A stretch of 64,000 nucleotides of DNA from Moorella glycerini (GTDB lineage: Bacteria; Bacillota; DSM-521; Neomoorellales; Neomoorellaceae), in assembly GCF_009735625.1 (NCBI RefSeq), contig NZ_CP046244.1:744001-808000 (forward strand), read 5' to 3'. Position numbers and translations under genes: made by a program. The stretch's first letter is position 1. Each line of letters opens with the position of its first letter. Shown one piece after another: positions 1 to 8,539 of this stretch. Under the pieces are notes generated by a model. It ran no database searches, had not been told where the DNA came from, and saw only the letters and a program-made list of their open reading frames with translations.

Positions 1-468
1 CAACACCTTCCCGGACACGGGAGTGCGGTAAAGGCAGATGGCCAGGTTGGAGTGGTCGCTCATGTACTTGAAGAAGTCGTAAATCTCATCATCGGTCCGG
101 AGCTGCACCGCCGGATTCATGACTTCGGCACCGCTGTAGCCCAGCTTTTCCACGAAGGCCATTTTTTCCAGGGCCTGGTGGACGCTGGGGTCCAGGATGA
201 TGGTCCAGAGGTCCATGCGCCCCTTGTTGGCATCGGCCACGATCTCGTGGTAGCGGAACCAGTCCGAGAGCTTCACGTTCCAGCACTCGGAAATGAATCC
301 GCCCACCACCAGGCCGTTCACGCCCATGTCAATATAGGCCTCGATGTTCTCCCGGATACCCTCTTCGTCCAGGGTCAGCTCCGGCGTCATGGGTGTCGGA
401 GGACACATGTAAAAGTCACGAAGATGCTCCTTGCACCAGGCCTTGGCTTCCTTGCGCGTGAATTCCAT
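1..468 (-). CDS. DapA-family (dihydrodipicolinate synthase/N-acetylneuraminate lyase) protein, 3' part outside window
   Basis: The N-terminal 156 residues of a class I aldolase/lyase of the DapA fold are visible; the rest lies beyond base 1. The protein begins MEFTRKEAKAWC, then shows CPPTPMTP (the usual substrate-loop strand), GVNGLVVGG and SECWN where DapA relatives have the G-T-T-G-E type signature. The family forms a Schiff base with a later lysine that is not visible here. The ATG at 468 follows a GGAGG-type SD at good spacing. A 13-bp element upstream (635-647) is repeated at the promoter of the GntR-AOR operon, so joint control is likely. The substrate is unknown; keto-deoxy sugar acid dehydratases/aldolases are in this family. 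The family call is firm, the function is not. Confidence 0.8.
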   Translation of the reverse strand, partial: MEFTRKEAKAWCKEHLRDFYMCPPTPMTPELTLDEEGIRENIEAYIDMGVNGLVVGGFISECWNVKLSDWFRYHEIVADANKGRMDLWTIILDPSVHQALEKMAFVEKLGYSGAEVMNPAVQLRTDDEIYDFFKYMSDHSNLAICLYRTPVSGKVL

Positions 469-1050
469 AACTTCATTTCCTCCTTATTATTTTTGATTTT
501 ATGATGACCCGCGCCAATGGCGCGCGACCCATCCATACCCCGCCAAGCAGTACCAACTTCGCCACATTACTGCGTCCCTGGTTTCCACCCCGCACCTCAT
601 GCGGGAAAACGGGAAAGTACCCATCTTTGGTATAACCGGTAAGACCACAACTCATACAAAAGGGGAAGCCCGGCGTGTGCGTGCGCCTTATAGACCTTCG
701 TCAAATTACGTTTTCCAGTTTCGAGGCCTGCAGGCCGACCTGTTCCCCGCCCGAATTTCTTCCCGCCAGCGGCTGGCTCTGCCCTCTGCCTGCCCTATAC
801 GCAGCGAGGGCGAGGGTCACGCCGGCGATAACGAGAAGCGCGCCAACTTTTTCCGCATATCCACAATCTGCTTCAATGCCCTGTCCTTTTTTTCCTTAGA
901 CTTTTCCCGGGCTTTTTCCTGCATTTTTCATTTTTTCGTGCTAGACGCACTGCATGGCGGGTGAACACCTCCTCCCCAGCGTTCATTTATTGAGACGGCG
1001 GAAGTCGCCCGGTGCCCGATGGGCGCGGCAGGGTGCTCGTCTATGAGCAC
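469..1050. other. 582-bp gap with no convincing gene
   Basis: This stretch separates the DapA-like gene from the MoaD-like gene; both run leftward. It holds the candidate operator at 635-647. On the minus strand about 910-705, one frame reads a charged stretch (RALKQIVDMRKKLARFS) and the next reads a hydrophobic one (VGALLVIAGVTLALAAY) ending near 710. This could be the wreck of a small membrane-protein gene. There is no start codon or SD for the second part, so I do not call a gene. The plus-strand reading frame at 599-964 has no SD and unlikely composition. Confidence 0.4.
635..647. promoter_or_regulatory. Candidate GntR/FadR-type operator upstream of DapA-like gene
   Basis: ACCGGTAAGACCA here is identical over 13 bases to 3982-3994, which overlaps the -10 box of the GntR operon promoter. 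Read on the minus strand it is TGGTCTTACCGGT, close to the TGGT-n3-ACCA pseudo-palindrome bound by FadR-subfamily GntR regulators. It lies about 170 bases upstream of the DapA-like start. Binding is inferred. Confidence 0.55.
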
Positions 1051-1263
1051 CTATCCCCCGCTCAGGGGCGGAAAGATCTCCACCGTGGCATCAGGATCGA
1101 CCACCGCCTGGACGCTGCGTAGGGAACCGTTGACCAGGACTGCGTAGTAGGGCGGCACTTCCAGGCCGGCCTCGATAAGCAGCGCGTGAAGGGAAACGCC
1201 CGGTCGATCGGGCAGGAGCAATTCCCGCACCGGCCCGGTTTCCGGCTGGAAGTAAACCTTCAC
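1051..1263 (-). CDS. MoaD/ThiS-like small ubiquitin-fold protein
   Basis: A 70-residue protein ending in Ser-Gly-Gly, the C-terminus that is adenylated and thiocarboxylated in MoaD/ThiS sulfur carriers. It shows the family's late strand pattern (VQAVVDPDATVEIFPPLSGG). Its start overlaps the AOR stop (ATGA, 1260-1263), so the two are translationally coupled. MoaD-like proteins next to tungsten AOR genes are thought to supply dithiolene sulfur for the pterin cofactor of that enzyme; a dedicated role here is an inference from position. No separate MoaE-like gene is seen nearby, while the general moa/moe set lies at 23-28.5 kb. Confidence 0.85.
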   Translation of the reverse strand: MKVYFQPETGPVRELLLPDRPGVSLHALLIEAGLEVPPYYAVLVNGSLRSVQAVVDPDATVEIFPPLSGG

Positions 1264-3128
1264 GGGAACCTCACCGCCGGATCCTTTTCCGGCAGAAGTC
1301 CCAACTCGGCCAACTTGCCCGGCGTGGGAACGCCGATTTCATCCCAGCCGCGAAGCTGGTAGTATTCCGCCAGCATGCGCCCCAGAAAAGGCAGGCTGCC
1401 GGCCGCCCCCGTATCCTTTTTCGCCAGGGTGAGGAACCTGGCCGGGAGGGTGTCATCCTTCCTGGAGACGCCCAGCTTCACGTTGTACATCCGTTTCAGG
1501 TTGAAGGCCCGCTCGCCGGCCACCATCAAATCTTCGGCGTCCATATCCCATCCGGTGGCCATGGACACCCACCCGGCCAGCATCTCCGGCCCCGTCCCGC
1601 CCCGGAGAAGGAACTTGCATAATCCCAGGGAGTTGTAGACCGCCGTCAGGTCCTGCATCCTCTTGGTGAGGAAGGCCTTCCCTTCCGGTGCGGCGGGTTC
1701 CAGGGCGCTCATCACCCCCACCAGGGCGGGATTGAAGGATCCCCCCTCAGCGTAGTAAGTCATCCCATCCAGGTGGCACGGCCCTCTGTTGGCCGTGGCG
1801 TATTCCAGGGCCATGCTGGTAAAGGCCCTGGGGTCGTGATAAGACGGCTCCATCCCCTTTACGTGCATGGCGAACTCATGACTCAAACCGCCCAGTTCCT
1901 CCGCAGCACGCTTGCTTCCCTGGCCCAGAAGTTCGCCCAGCCCTTCCCGGCGGGCAATCTGTTCCACAAGCTGGAGGATGGCGTTTCCGTTGCCCCAGGT
2001 GAGGTCCACGCCACCGGTTTCGCCGGGGGCGATCAACCCGTGTTCGTAGCACTCCATGGCAAAAGCGATGACGCCGCTGGTGGAGATAGTATCCAAGCCC
2101 AGGCGGTTGCAGAGGTCGTTGGCCGCTACAATGATCTCAGGGTCGTCATTCAGGAGGAGCGCCCCGAACCCGGCGGCCGTTTCGTACTCCGGCCCGTGGG
2201 CAAAGCCGCCCGCATGGGGACCCCGGGTGACCCGCACCACCTTGCCGCAGCGGATGGGACAGCCGAAGCACCCGTAATGTCCTTCGCCGAACCGCTCCAT
2301 GATGGCCTGTCCATTGGTGCGGCTGGCGCCTTCCGTCCATTTCCCGCCCGCCCAGTTCCGCACGGCGAGATCCCCGCTGACATCACAGGTCTTCACGGAA
2401 TAAGCCGTCCCGTACTGGCGCAAGGTGATCGTATTATCGCGCAGGGCCTGCATGTGGGCACGAATGGAATCCATCAGCCCCTCGCGATCGAAAACCACCG
2501 GCCTTTCTTTCCCCTCCACAGCAATAGCCTTCAGGTTTTTCGCTCCCCATAGCGCGCCAAATCCTCCACGCCCCGCGGCCCTGGCTTCCTCCCCACCGAT
2601 GATTATCCCGGCCAGGAGCACCCGCCTCTCACCGGCAGGGCCAATAGCGGCTACCTCCGTCTCCGGGCTTGTTTCAGCCTTGATGGTTCTCGTAGTTTCG
2701 TAGGTGTCCAATCCCAACAGGTGAGCGGCTTCGCGGATTTCCACCATGCCATGCTGCACATGGAGATACACCGCCCTTGGTGCCGCTCCGGTGATGACTA
2801 GGCCGTCCAACCCGGCGCCGCGCAGCCCGGCCGCCCAGTTGCCTCCGACAGTAGATTCCCCCCACCATCCGGTCAGGGGGGACCGCCCGCAAACATTGGC
2901 CTTGCACGCCGCCGGAACCATGGTCCCGGTAAGCAATCCAACCATGATGCAAAGCGGACTGTCATCCTGTAAGGGGTCGTCCGGAATAGTTAAATCCTGG
3001 CCGAGGAGCCGGACCGCCAACCCCGCTCCACCCAGATACTTTTGCCGCGCACGCTCACCCAATTCCCCATAAGAAACCTTTCCCGAGCTCAGATCTATCC
3101 AGGCAATTCGGCCCGTCCCGCAGAACAT
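1260..3128 (-). CDS. Tungsten-containing aldehyde:ferredoxin oxidoreductase
   Basis: At 622 residues this is full length for the AOR family, which oxidises aldehydes to acids (or the reverse) with ferredoxin at a tungsto-bispterin site in the cytoplasm. The N-terminal domain has the pterin-binding run GWWGESTVGGNW (about 87-98). The [4Fe-4S] ligands are C287, C290 and C294 (CFGCPIRC) with a fourth at about C504 (GLCKF). GPEYET (about 313-318) and DPRAF...NRGPCHL (about 432-452) are further family blocks. The ATG at 3128 has a GGGAGG SD about 12 bases upstream. It sits between the GntR gene (10-base gap) and the MoaD-like gene (4-base overlap). The physiological aldehyde is unknown, and the DapA-like gene with the shared operator may generate it. 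Confidence 0.95.
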   Translation of the reverse strand: MFCGTGRIAWIDLSSGKVSYGELGERARQKYLGGAGLAVRLLGQDLTIPDDPLQDDSPLCIMVGLLTGTMVPAACKANVCGRSPLTGWWGESTVGGNWAAGLRGAGLDGLVITGAAPRAVYLHVQHGMVEIREAAHLLGLDTYETTRTIKAETSPETEVAAIGPAGERRVLLAGIIIGGEEARAAGRGGFGALWGAKNLKAIAVEGKERPVVFDREGLMDSIRAHMQALRDNTITLRQYGTAYSVKTCDVSGDLAVRNWAGGKWTEGASRTNGQAIMERFGEGHYGCFGCPIRCGKVVRVTRGPHAGGFAHGPEYETAAGFGALLLNDDPEIIVAANDLCNRLGLDTISTSGVIAFAMECYEHGLIAPGETGGVDLTWGNGNAILQLVEQIARREGLGELLGQGSKRAAEELGGLSHEFAMHVKGMEPSYHDPRAFTSMALEYATANRGPCHLDGMTYYAEGGSFNPALVGVMSALEPAAPEGKAFLTKRMQDLTAVYNSLGLCKFLLRGGTGPEMLAGWVSMATGWDMDAEDLMVAGERAFNLKRMYNVKLGVSRKDDTLPARFLTLAKKDTGAAGSLPFLGRMLAEYYQLRGWDEIGVPTPGKLAELGLLPEKDPAVRFP

Positions 3129-3137
3129 TTCAGACAG

Positions 3138-3929
3138 TTACCTCCCATTTTGTGTTGAAGTTCCCTTGAGCGACGGGGGAGCCAGATGAGCGAAGTCGAT
3201 TTCGATATTCATGTCCTGCCGGAAAGCATCCAGGTGCTGCCACATGGCACTGTAAGCAGAGCAAGCATCACCGGCCTCGATGGCTTGGTAGATCCGCCGG
3301 TGGAAATCACGCACCCGGCCCACGCGTTCTGGAAGAAGCAAACTGATGCGGCGACTATCGCGGAGCATGGAGTCGATATTCTGGAAAAGGTCAATAAACA
3401 GGGTGTTCCCCGCCAGGCGCAAGATGCCCATATGGAACTGGACATCAGCCTCCACCCGTTTCTCCAAACGGTCGACCTCAGCGCTTTGTTCCATAGCGCG
3501 CAGCGTCTCCGCCAGGAAGCTGAGGTCCCGGTCATGACCCCTTACAGCGGCCATGGCGGCCGCGAGGGGTTCGATAGCAAACCTGGCTTCCACCAGATCC
3601 TGGATTGGAATGGGGTATACCGAGTTCCACAAGGCGTAGAAATTGCCCTCACCTTCCCGTTTGTCCGCAATGTAGGTGCCCTTGCCACTGATCACCCGGA
3701 TGAGGCCCATGGCCTGAAGCACCCGCAGGGCCTCTCGTACAGAGCCCCTGCCGGCTGAAAACCTGGCGCACAGTTCACGTTCTGAAGGCAGTTTATCCCC
3801 CGGGGCATATTTCCGGGCGCGAATATCTTCCAGAAGACGTTGAATAATTTCTGACGTGATTCCATTTGTAAGCATACCGCCATTGGGAATCCTAGCCTGA
3901 TCTAAAACCATAACGCTCTCCATCCTCAC
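3138..3929 (-). CDS. FadR-subfamily GntR transcriptional regulator
   Basis: An N-terminal winged helix (LEDIRARKYAPGDKLPSERELCARFSAGRGSVREALRVLQAMGLI, then SGKGTYI) is followed by an all-helical FCD ligand domain (VEARFAIEPLAAAMAA, DVQFHMGILRLAGN, HRRIYQAIEAGD). FCD regulators usually sense small carboxylates. It is the first gene of the AOR operon, and a 13-bp operator candidate overlaps its own -10 box, so autoregulation is likely. A GTG at 3929 (AGGA six bases upstream) or the ATG at 3911 (GGAGAG upstream) could be the start; the HTH is intact either way. Confidence 0.93.
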   Translation of the reverse strand: MRMESVMVLDQARIPNGGMLTNGITSEIIQRLLEDIRARKYAPGDKLPSERELCARFSAGRGSVREALRVLQAMGLIRVISGKGTYIADKREGEGNFYALWNSVYPIPIQDLVEARFAIEPLAAAMAAVRGHDRDLSFLAETLRAMEQSAEVDRLEKRVEADVQFHMGILRLAGNTLFIDLFQNIDSMLRDSRRISLLLPERVGRVRDFHRRIYQAIEAGDACSAYSAMWQHLDAFRQDMNIEIDFAHLAPPSLKGTSTQNGR

Positions 3930-3981
3930 TCGTTATCCTATTCCCTATAGCCGCTGGTATCCAACATGACCTACCATTCAT

Positions 3982-3994
3982 ACCGGTAAGACCA
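3982..3994. promoter_or_regulatory. Candidate GntR operator overlapping its own promoter
   Basis: ACCGGTAAGACCA, identical to 635-647. On the minus strand it directly follows and abuts the TATAAT of the regulator's promoter, the position expected for repression of initiation. Confidence 0.6.
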
Positions 3995-4022
3995 TTATAA
4001 CCACGCTATTGCGACTTGTCAA
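3994..4022 (-). promoter_or_regulatory. Consensus sigma-A promoter of the GntR-AOR-MoaD operon
   Basis: On the minus strand TTGACA (4022-4017), a 17-base spacer, then TATAAT (3999-3994): a perfect match to consensus. A promoter this strong normally needs a repressor, which fits the operator that overlaps its -10 end. Confidence 0.8.
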
Positions 4023-4137
4023 TAATTTTTTTGACCATGTGCGTGTCGAGGCCTCCATGCCGCCATTGATGACGCTACCGGTAAATTTCTTGGGCGTCTA
4101 CTTCCGCCCAGGAGTGATACCCCTGGTAAACGATAGC

Positions 4138-4166
4138 TTGAACCATATAAAAATTGTTATTATAAT
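4138..4166 (+). promoter_or_regulatory. Sigma-A promoter of the Crp/Fnr-family gene
   Basis: TTGAAC (4138-4143), 17 bases, TATAAT (4161-4166). It would give a leader of about 160 bases before the ATG at 4331. The gap 3930-4330 otherwise holds only the divergent GntR promoter and operator. Confidence 0.7.
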
Positions 4167-4330
4167 TATAATCAGCAGGAACCAAATCTTCCAGGCAGCT
4201 CTGCAATCATTCGATACCGTACAACTGGGTTGTTCTAAAAAAACTAGGTTATACCCAAAGAGGTTCTTAGAGTAAAATATCTCGGCTGGCCATGGCCAAG
4301 AGCTACCATAAGGAGGTGTTTTAAACTAAT

Positions 4331-5059
4331 ATGGCTACTACTAATAAACCGGGTATTTTTGATGATAAGTTTATAAAGGCGGCATCTCCCTGGGTAGTTC
4401 ATAACGGAGCAGAATGTTGGAAGAACCTGCTGGTCCACGGGCAACAAATAATATTACCGGAAGGGAGAGTACTGTTTGCTGTTGGTAGCCCGGTACCAAA
4501 CTTTTATTATTTGCATCGTGGCGAAATTATGATGAAAAGTTTTAACCAGGAAGGGCGCCAGAAAATTATCTGGTATATCGAAGAAGGTAATATTTTTGCC
4601 GAGGTGCCTTTTTTTTGCGGTATTCCCACCTTTTTTGAAATTGTAGCCAACCGCCCAAGCGAGGTATACAAGTTTTCCAGGGAGTTTATTTTTAATGAAC
4701 TCATTCCTAATTATCCCCAGGCTGCAATTGATATAATTAAAACCCTCAGCTATAAGGCATCTGTACTTGCCATGCAAATTCATGAAATAGTATTATCCAC
4801 CCCTTACAAAAGGATTTGCCGTTTATTTTATATCATTGGTCATTTGTACGGGGAGCCACATGATGAAGGATTGCTAATCAGGAAAATGTTAACCCAGCAA
4901 GAAATCGCCGATATTATTGGCGTGCATCGGGTAACCGTAAATAAAATAGTAAATTATCTCCATAATAAAGGAGTTATTAAAATTTCAGGCCGGTCATTGC
5001 TCATTACTGATCTCCCCTATTTGGTCAGGGCCATGTCAGAACTAGACCCGATCTTTTAG
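4331..5059 (+). CDS. Crp/Fnr-family transcriptional regulator
   Basis: A 242-residue protein with a cyclic-nucleotide-fold sensor domain (about 40-125, with HRGEIMMKS and EEGNIFAEVPFF) and a C-terminal Crp-type HTH (LTQQEIADIIGVHRVTVNKIVNYLHNKGVI, about 187-216). The scattered cysteines (about 29, 96, 163) do not form an N-terminal FNR cluster motif, so a redox [4Fe-4S] role is not supported. The start follows AAGGAGGTG about 12 bases upstream. It is adjacent and convergent to the MFS transporter and is the likely regulator of the 5.2-9.4 kb genes, an inference from position. Its DNA is more AT-rich than the neighbours. Confidence 0.9.
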   Translation: MATTNKPGIFDDKFIKAASPWVVHNGAECWKNLLVHGQQIILPEGRVLFAVGSPVPNFYYLHRGEIMMKSFNQEGRQKIIWYIEEGNIFAEVPFFCGIPTFFEIVANRPSEVYKFSREFIFNELIPNYPQAAIDIIKTLSYKASVLAMQIHEIVLSTPYKRICRLFYIIGHLYGEPHDEGLLIRKMLTQQEIADIIGVHRVTVNKIVNYLHNKGVIKISGRSLLITDLPYLVRAMSELDPIF

Positions 5060-5281
5060 TCAGCAGGCAACCCGACCAGCTTAAATATACTCCTTACCCT
5101 CTAATTATGGGCGTGGCGCAAATTGTAAAAACACGAACATAGGTAAGGGCCGTCCCGAAAATCTACGAAGTGCAGAACGGCCCTGAACCCTAATTCTCTA
5201 CGTATTCCAGTTTAACGTACCCCAATAATCATCTCTTTATCCATCACTATTGTTATCACTATCATTAACTTGTTTAAACTA

Positions 5282-6652
5282 CTATACCCGATCCATGCTG
5301 AAGTTCCCCAGTTGTTTCAGCCTAGCAAGGTCACCGGCGTAAGTTCGGGTGGCAAAAAAGAACAGCATAACCATGGAAATTATTGATATTAGCATGATAA
5401 TAAACAGGGCTAACGTCAACCCCATCCGATCGGATATAGATCCCGCCAGCCCCGGCCCGATAAAGGCAGTAATGTTCTGGAATAAGACAACAAAACTGGT
5501 GGCAAAGGCGCGGAAATGAGGAGCAGTTACGTCAATTATAGAAGAAATGACGGCAGCCGTCATTCCCGCCCAGGCGGGCTGGGACAGGGACCAGCAGATC
5601 AGCACCGGGACGAGGCCATAGCCCTTTATGGCCAAAGTAAACGTCAGGCTCCAGAAAACCCCGCACCAGCAAGTCAAAAACAAGGTGGCCTTTACCCGGC
5701 CGTTGACCGCTCGCCTGGCCCACCAGTCGCTTAACAAGCCCCCGATGGGCGCACCAAAGATAGTTACAAGACCGAAGAACATAACGGCCTGGCCGGCCTG
5801 GGCCATGTTTAAATTAAAGGTGCGGCCGTAAAAGCTGGGCACCCAGGCGGAAAAGGTAAAGGTCCACATCCCAATACCCAGCTGAGCCAGATAAAGGAGA
5901 ATCAGGCTAGGGGACTTTATAATATAGCGCATGGCTTCCCCAAAATTGAAGCCTACGGCTAATTCCTCCTGTTTTTCCTTCTTCTTGGTCTTGTAGTCAG
6001 GGGCAAAAAGCATCAGCGCGGCCAGGATGAACCCGGGGATGGCCACAATACCGAAAACGCTCCGCCAGCCGAAGGTTACAGCCAGCCAACCGGCCAGGCC
6101 CACGCCGACGAAAGCGCCAATGGGCTGGCCGGTATTGAAGAGCCCGGTCATCACGCCTCTTTGCCGCGGGGGAAACCATGCCCCGATGAGGGCGTAGCCG
6201 GCAGTATTATAACCGGCCCCGCCCGCCCCGACCATGAAGCGGGTAAACAACAGACCCCTATAATTCCCCATCCAGGCGGTAGCCCAGCAAAAAAAGCTCC
6301 AGATCGCCGACATGATGGCAATCATATACTTACGGCTCCAGCGGTCCACCAGTATTCCAACTGGTATCGCGGCTATAAGGGCAGCCAGCCCGCGGACGCC
6401 TCCCAGCCATCCCAACTGGGCGTCACTTAAGTGATACTCGGCCTTAATGGCCGGAAACACGGCGGAAATGGCCAGCATATCCAAAATATCGAACACATAG
6501 AGAAGCCAGATCACAATAAACCAGAAGATAGCAGTTCGCTTCGGCAGCTGGAGTTCAGCTTGCCCGCTCGGCCCCATCCTTTCGAGCGTCTTTCCATCGC
6601 CTGGTTTGCCGATTTCAGGTAAAGCATTCACCTGTAAGCACCTACTTTGCAT
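5282..6652 (-). CDS. MFS transporter (anion/organic-acid symporter type)
   Basis: A 456-residue integral membrane protein with about 12 hydrophobic segments and the MFS loop motif between TM2 and TM3 (GILVDRWSRKYMI). FDILDMLAISAVFPAIK in TM1 and GLFNTGQPIGAFVGVGLAGWL in TM4-5 resemble hexuronate/phthalate/organic-anion MFS carriers. A long central loop (KTKKKEKQEE) splits the halves. The substrate is unknown. The gene lies downstream of the arylsulfotransferase-like and glutaredoxin-fusion genes on the same strand, so it may import or export their substrate. A GTG at 6631 is an alternative start. Confidence 0.9.
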   Translation of the reverse strand: MQSRCLQVNALPEIGKPGDGKTLERMGPSGQAELQLPKRTAIFWFIVIWLLYVFDILDMLAISAVFPAIKAEYHLSDAQLGWLGGVRGLAALIAAIPVGILVDRWSRKYMIAIMSAIWSFFCWATAWMGNYRGLLFTRFMVGAGGAGYNTAGYALIGAWFPPRQRGVMTGLFNTGQPIGAFVGVGLAGWLAVTFGWRSVFGIVAIPGFILAALMLFAPDYKTKKKEKQEELAVGFNFGEAMRYIIKSPSLILLYLAQLGIGMWTFTFSAWVPSFYGRTFNLNMAQAGQAVMFFGLVTIFGAPIGGLLSDWWARRAVNGRVKATLFLTCWCGVFWSLTFTLAIKGYGLVPVLICWSLSQPAWAGMTAAVISSIIDVTAPHFRAFATSFVVLFQNITAFIGPGLAGSISDRMGLTLALFIIMLISIISMVMLFFFATRTYAGDLARLKQLGNFSMDRV

Positions 6653-7009
6653 TTAGGATTATATCAACCAGGTTTATGGTTTACCCCCAGATTTTGTGAT
6701 CAAACCATACCAGGCTATTTCCCCGGAGGATAACGAGCTTTAACCAGCATAATCTACCCCCTTTCCACAGCAGCAATTATTGCTTTGCGGGGCCTATCAC
6801 AGAAACCTGCAGCACTCCCCGCGCAACCATGTAAATGCGCCATCTCCAGTAATAAAAGAGGGGCTTGCCAGGGCGATTGCTAGGGCATATTCTCCAGTAT
6901 TGACCCGTGGAATAGTGATAAGTATGTTGCACCCGCAAAGCCTCTCCTAGTCATATACCATCCATTAACACGCAACCGGGCGGGAGGCCAATCTCCGGCT
7001 TATTAACCT
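6653..7009. other. 357-bp spacer between MFS and arylsulfotransferase-like genes
   Basis: No full gene is seen. It contains an 11-codon reading frame with a strong SD at 6715-6750 (minus), listed separately. No clear terminator hairpin was found, so read-through from the upstream gene is possible. Confidence 0.5.
6715..6750 (-). CDS. Possible 11-residue leader peptide upstream of the MFS gene
   Basis: The minus strand reads AAAGGGGGT, a six-base gap, then ATG and MLVKARYPPGK-stop. The SD is as good as that of real genes here, and the frame ends about 60 bases before the MFS start. It could be a leader peptide or the remnant of a lost gene. Nothing but the SD and the position supports it. Confidence 0.25.
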   Translation of the reverse strand: MLVKARYPPGK

Positions 7010-8452
7010 TTAAACGTCAGCAGCAACGCATAAAGGAGCAAAGCCTGGTGGTGGTGTGTGTGGTGGTAAAACTCCCTCCACGGTTGTCTCCTTCTTGCGG
7101 CCGATTGGTGCGGCACCGGGGACTCGGAAGGTCTTTACATCAAGGCGCTCAATGGGTGTTTCCTTGGGGGGATCCAGCTGTGGGATCCATTCATAAGGCG
7201 CCCGGTAAGCCCTGTAAACCATGTTTAACTTAATAACCTTGCCCCAGTACGGACTAATATATTCCCAAACAATCTCATGGTTCGGAGTTACCTCTATGAT
7301 CCGCCCGCCTGAACCTTCCGTAATCAATGTGTTGCCGTTCGGTAAACGCTGGGCGCCGCTGATGAACGGGCTGTAGAAGCGATTGGAGTCGAATGGCATC
7401 ATATAACCAGCCTCGGCCGGGGTATACTGCCAAACGATTTTCAGCGTAGTTGGGTCAATTTCCAGCACGCGCGAGTAATCACGGAGAGCATTCATCCTGC
7501 CCGTCGGTGAAGAGGGGTTAGGTGCACCGTAACCGGCCCATCCGCCGTTGTCAAAAAGTAATATATTTCCTTCTCCCGGCAATCCCTTTGGAATCATGTG
7601 GGCGTGGTGTTGCCCGATGATCCAGCCAAGGGCCTTGAGTTCCTTGCTCGTATTGTAATCGGGACCGATTTTCCAGACTATGTTTCCGCTCTTCTTGTCG
7701 ATTATCGCGATAATATTAGTTTCACGGCCGTCCCAAATAATATTGTCCGGGTGAAAACGTTCGTCGCCGGCGTCGTACCATTTATTTGACCCCAGGACAG
7801 ACATCGAGTTGATGTGCATCCAGTCGCCCATGCCGCCACCATTAGGCCGCATATTGGGGTCCCGGCACAGGATGTTTTTGGCTTCTTCGCTGAAACCGTA
7901 CTCATCAAAGTGGTCACTGCATATCCACTCCCAGACGATGTCCCCCTCCCACGTCACCTCGATAATGGTATCATCGAGTAGGAGCTTTTCGGAGATTTTG
8001 GGGTTTTTAAGGTTTTTATGACACAGGATAAGTGTGTTACCCCCATCAACCCGCGGTTCCATCCCCGGTACATAATACCCTACAGGGTTCCCTTCCCGCT
8101 GGTAGTCATGGTGCTGCCTGGCCATCCATTGAGGTTTCTCTCCCGGATCCTCAATAAACTCGTACATGTTAAACTTCCAGACGATATTACCTTCCCAGTC
8201 CACCTGGACCAGGTCAATCATATCTTGCATGCCATAAAAAGGATTCCTTTCGCCAGTGTGTCCCAACACGTAGCCACCGGGTAGAAGTTTGTTGGGGAAG
8301 CCGTATAACCCCTTCCATAGTTGGACCTCAGCCCCATTCATATCGATCACAAGAGCCCCCTGCTCAGCCGCCTGGAAAACCGTATAACCGTTCCAGCATT
8401 TTTCGGGGTTATAAATGGTAACCCCTGTTGGATAAACACTTGGATACGTCAT
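7010..8452 (-). CDS. Arylsulfotransferase (ASST)-family beta-propeller protein
   Basis: A 480-residue protein with repeated blade motifs of the ASST family: GALVIDMNGAEVQLWKG near the start, TIIEVTWEGDIVWEW, SGNIVWKIGPD, SRVLEIDPTTLKIVWQYTP and GGRIIEVTPNHEIVWEY. QHHAHMIPKGLPGEGNILLFDNGG and AQRLPNGNTLITEG are typical family blocks. Bacterial ASSTs move sulfate between phenols through a catalytic histidine, but I cannot assign that residue here. There is no signal peptide, unlike the periplasmic AssT enzymes, so a cytosolic location is expected. It is separated by 87 bases from the upstream glutaredoxin fusion and probably co-transcribed. The family call is good; whether the substrate is an aryl sulfate is unproven. 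Confidence 0.8.
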   Translation of the reverse strand: MTYPSVYPTGVTIYNPEKCWNGYTVFQAAEQGALVIDMNGAEVQLWKGLYGFPNKLLPGGYVLGHTGERNPFYGMQDMIDLVQVDWEGNIVWKFNMYEFIEDPGEKPQWMARQHHDYQREGNPVGYYVPGMEPRVDGGNTLILCHKNLKNPKISEKLLLDDTIIEVTWEGDIVWEWICSDHFDEYGFSEEAKNILCRDPNMRPNGGGMGDWMHINSMSVLGSNKWYDAGDERFHPDNIIWDGRETNIIAIIDKKSGNIVWKIGPDYNTSKELKALGWIIGQHHAHMIPKGLPGEGNILLFDNGGWAGYGAPNPSSPTGRMNALRDYSRVLEIDPTTLKIVWQYTPAEAGYMMPFDSNRFYSPFISGAQRLPNGNTLITEGSGGRIIEVTPNHEIVWEYISPYWGKVIKLNMVYRAYRAPYEWIPQLDPPKETPIERLDVKTFRVPGAAPIGRKKETTVEGVLPPHTPPPGFAPLCVAADV

Positions 8453-8539
8453 GCTATCTCCCCCTAAGTTTTTATTTTCATAGCAGCACCAAAGGCTGCC
8501 GCTACGACACCGTAATAAACGCTTAAATAGTTGGACTGA

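Noticed and set aside
599-964. Plus-strand reading frame of 121 codons in the first intergenic gap
   Set aside because: No SD, Arg/Phe/Ser-rich composition with no recognisable motif, and it lies over the suspected minus-strand remnant.
1773-2552. Plus-strand frame of 259 codons over the AOR gene
   Set aside because: Shadow of the AOR coding strand; no family motifs and no SD.
5146-5184. AGGGCCGT/ACGGCCCT stem between the Crp and MFS genes as a terminator
   Set aside because: A long 23-base loop and no U-run; not distinguishable from chance.
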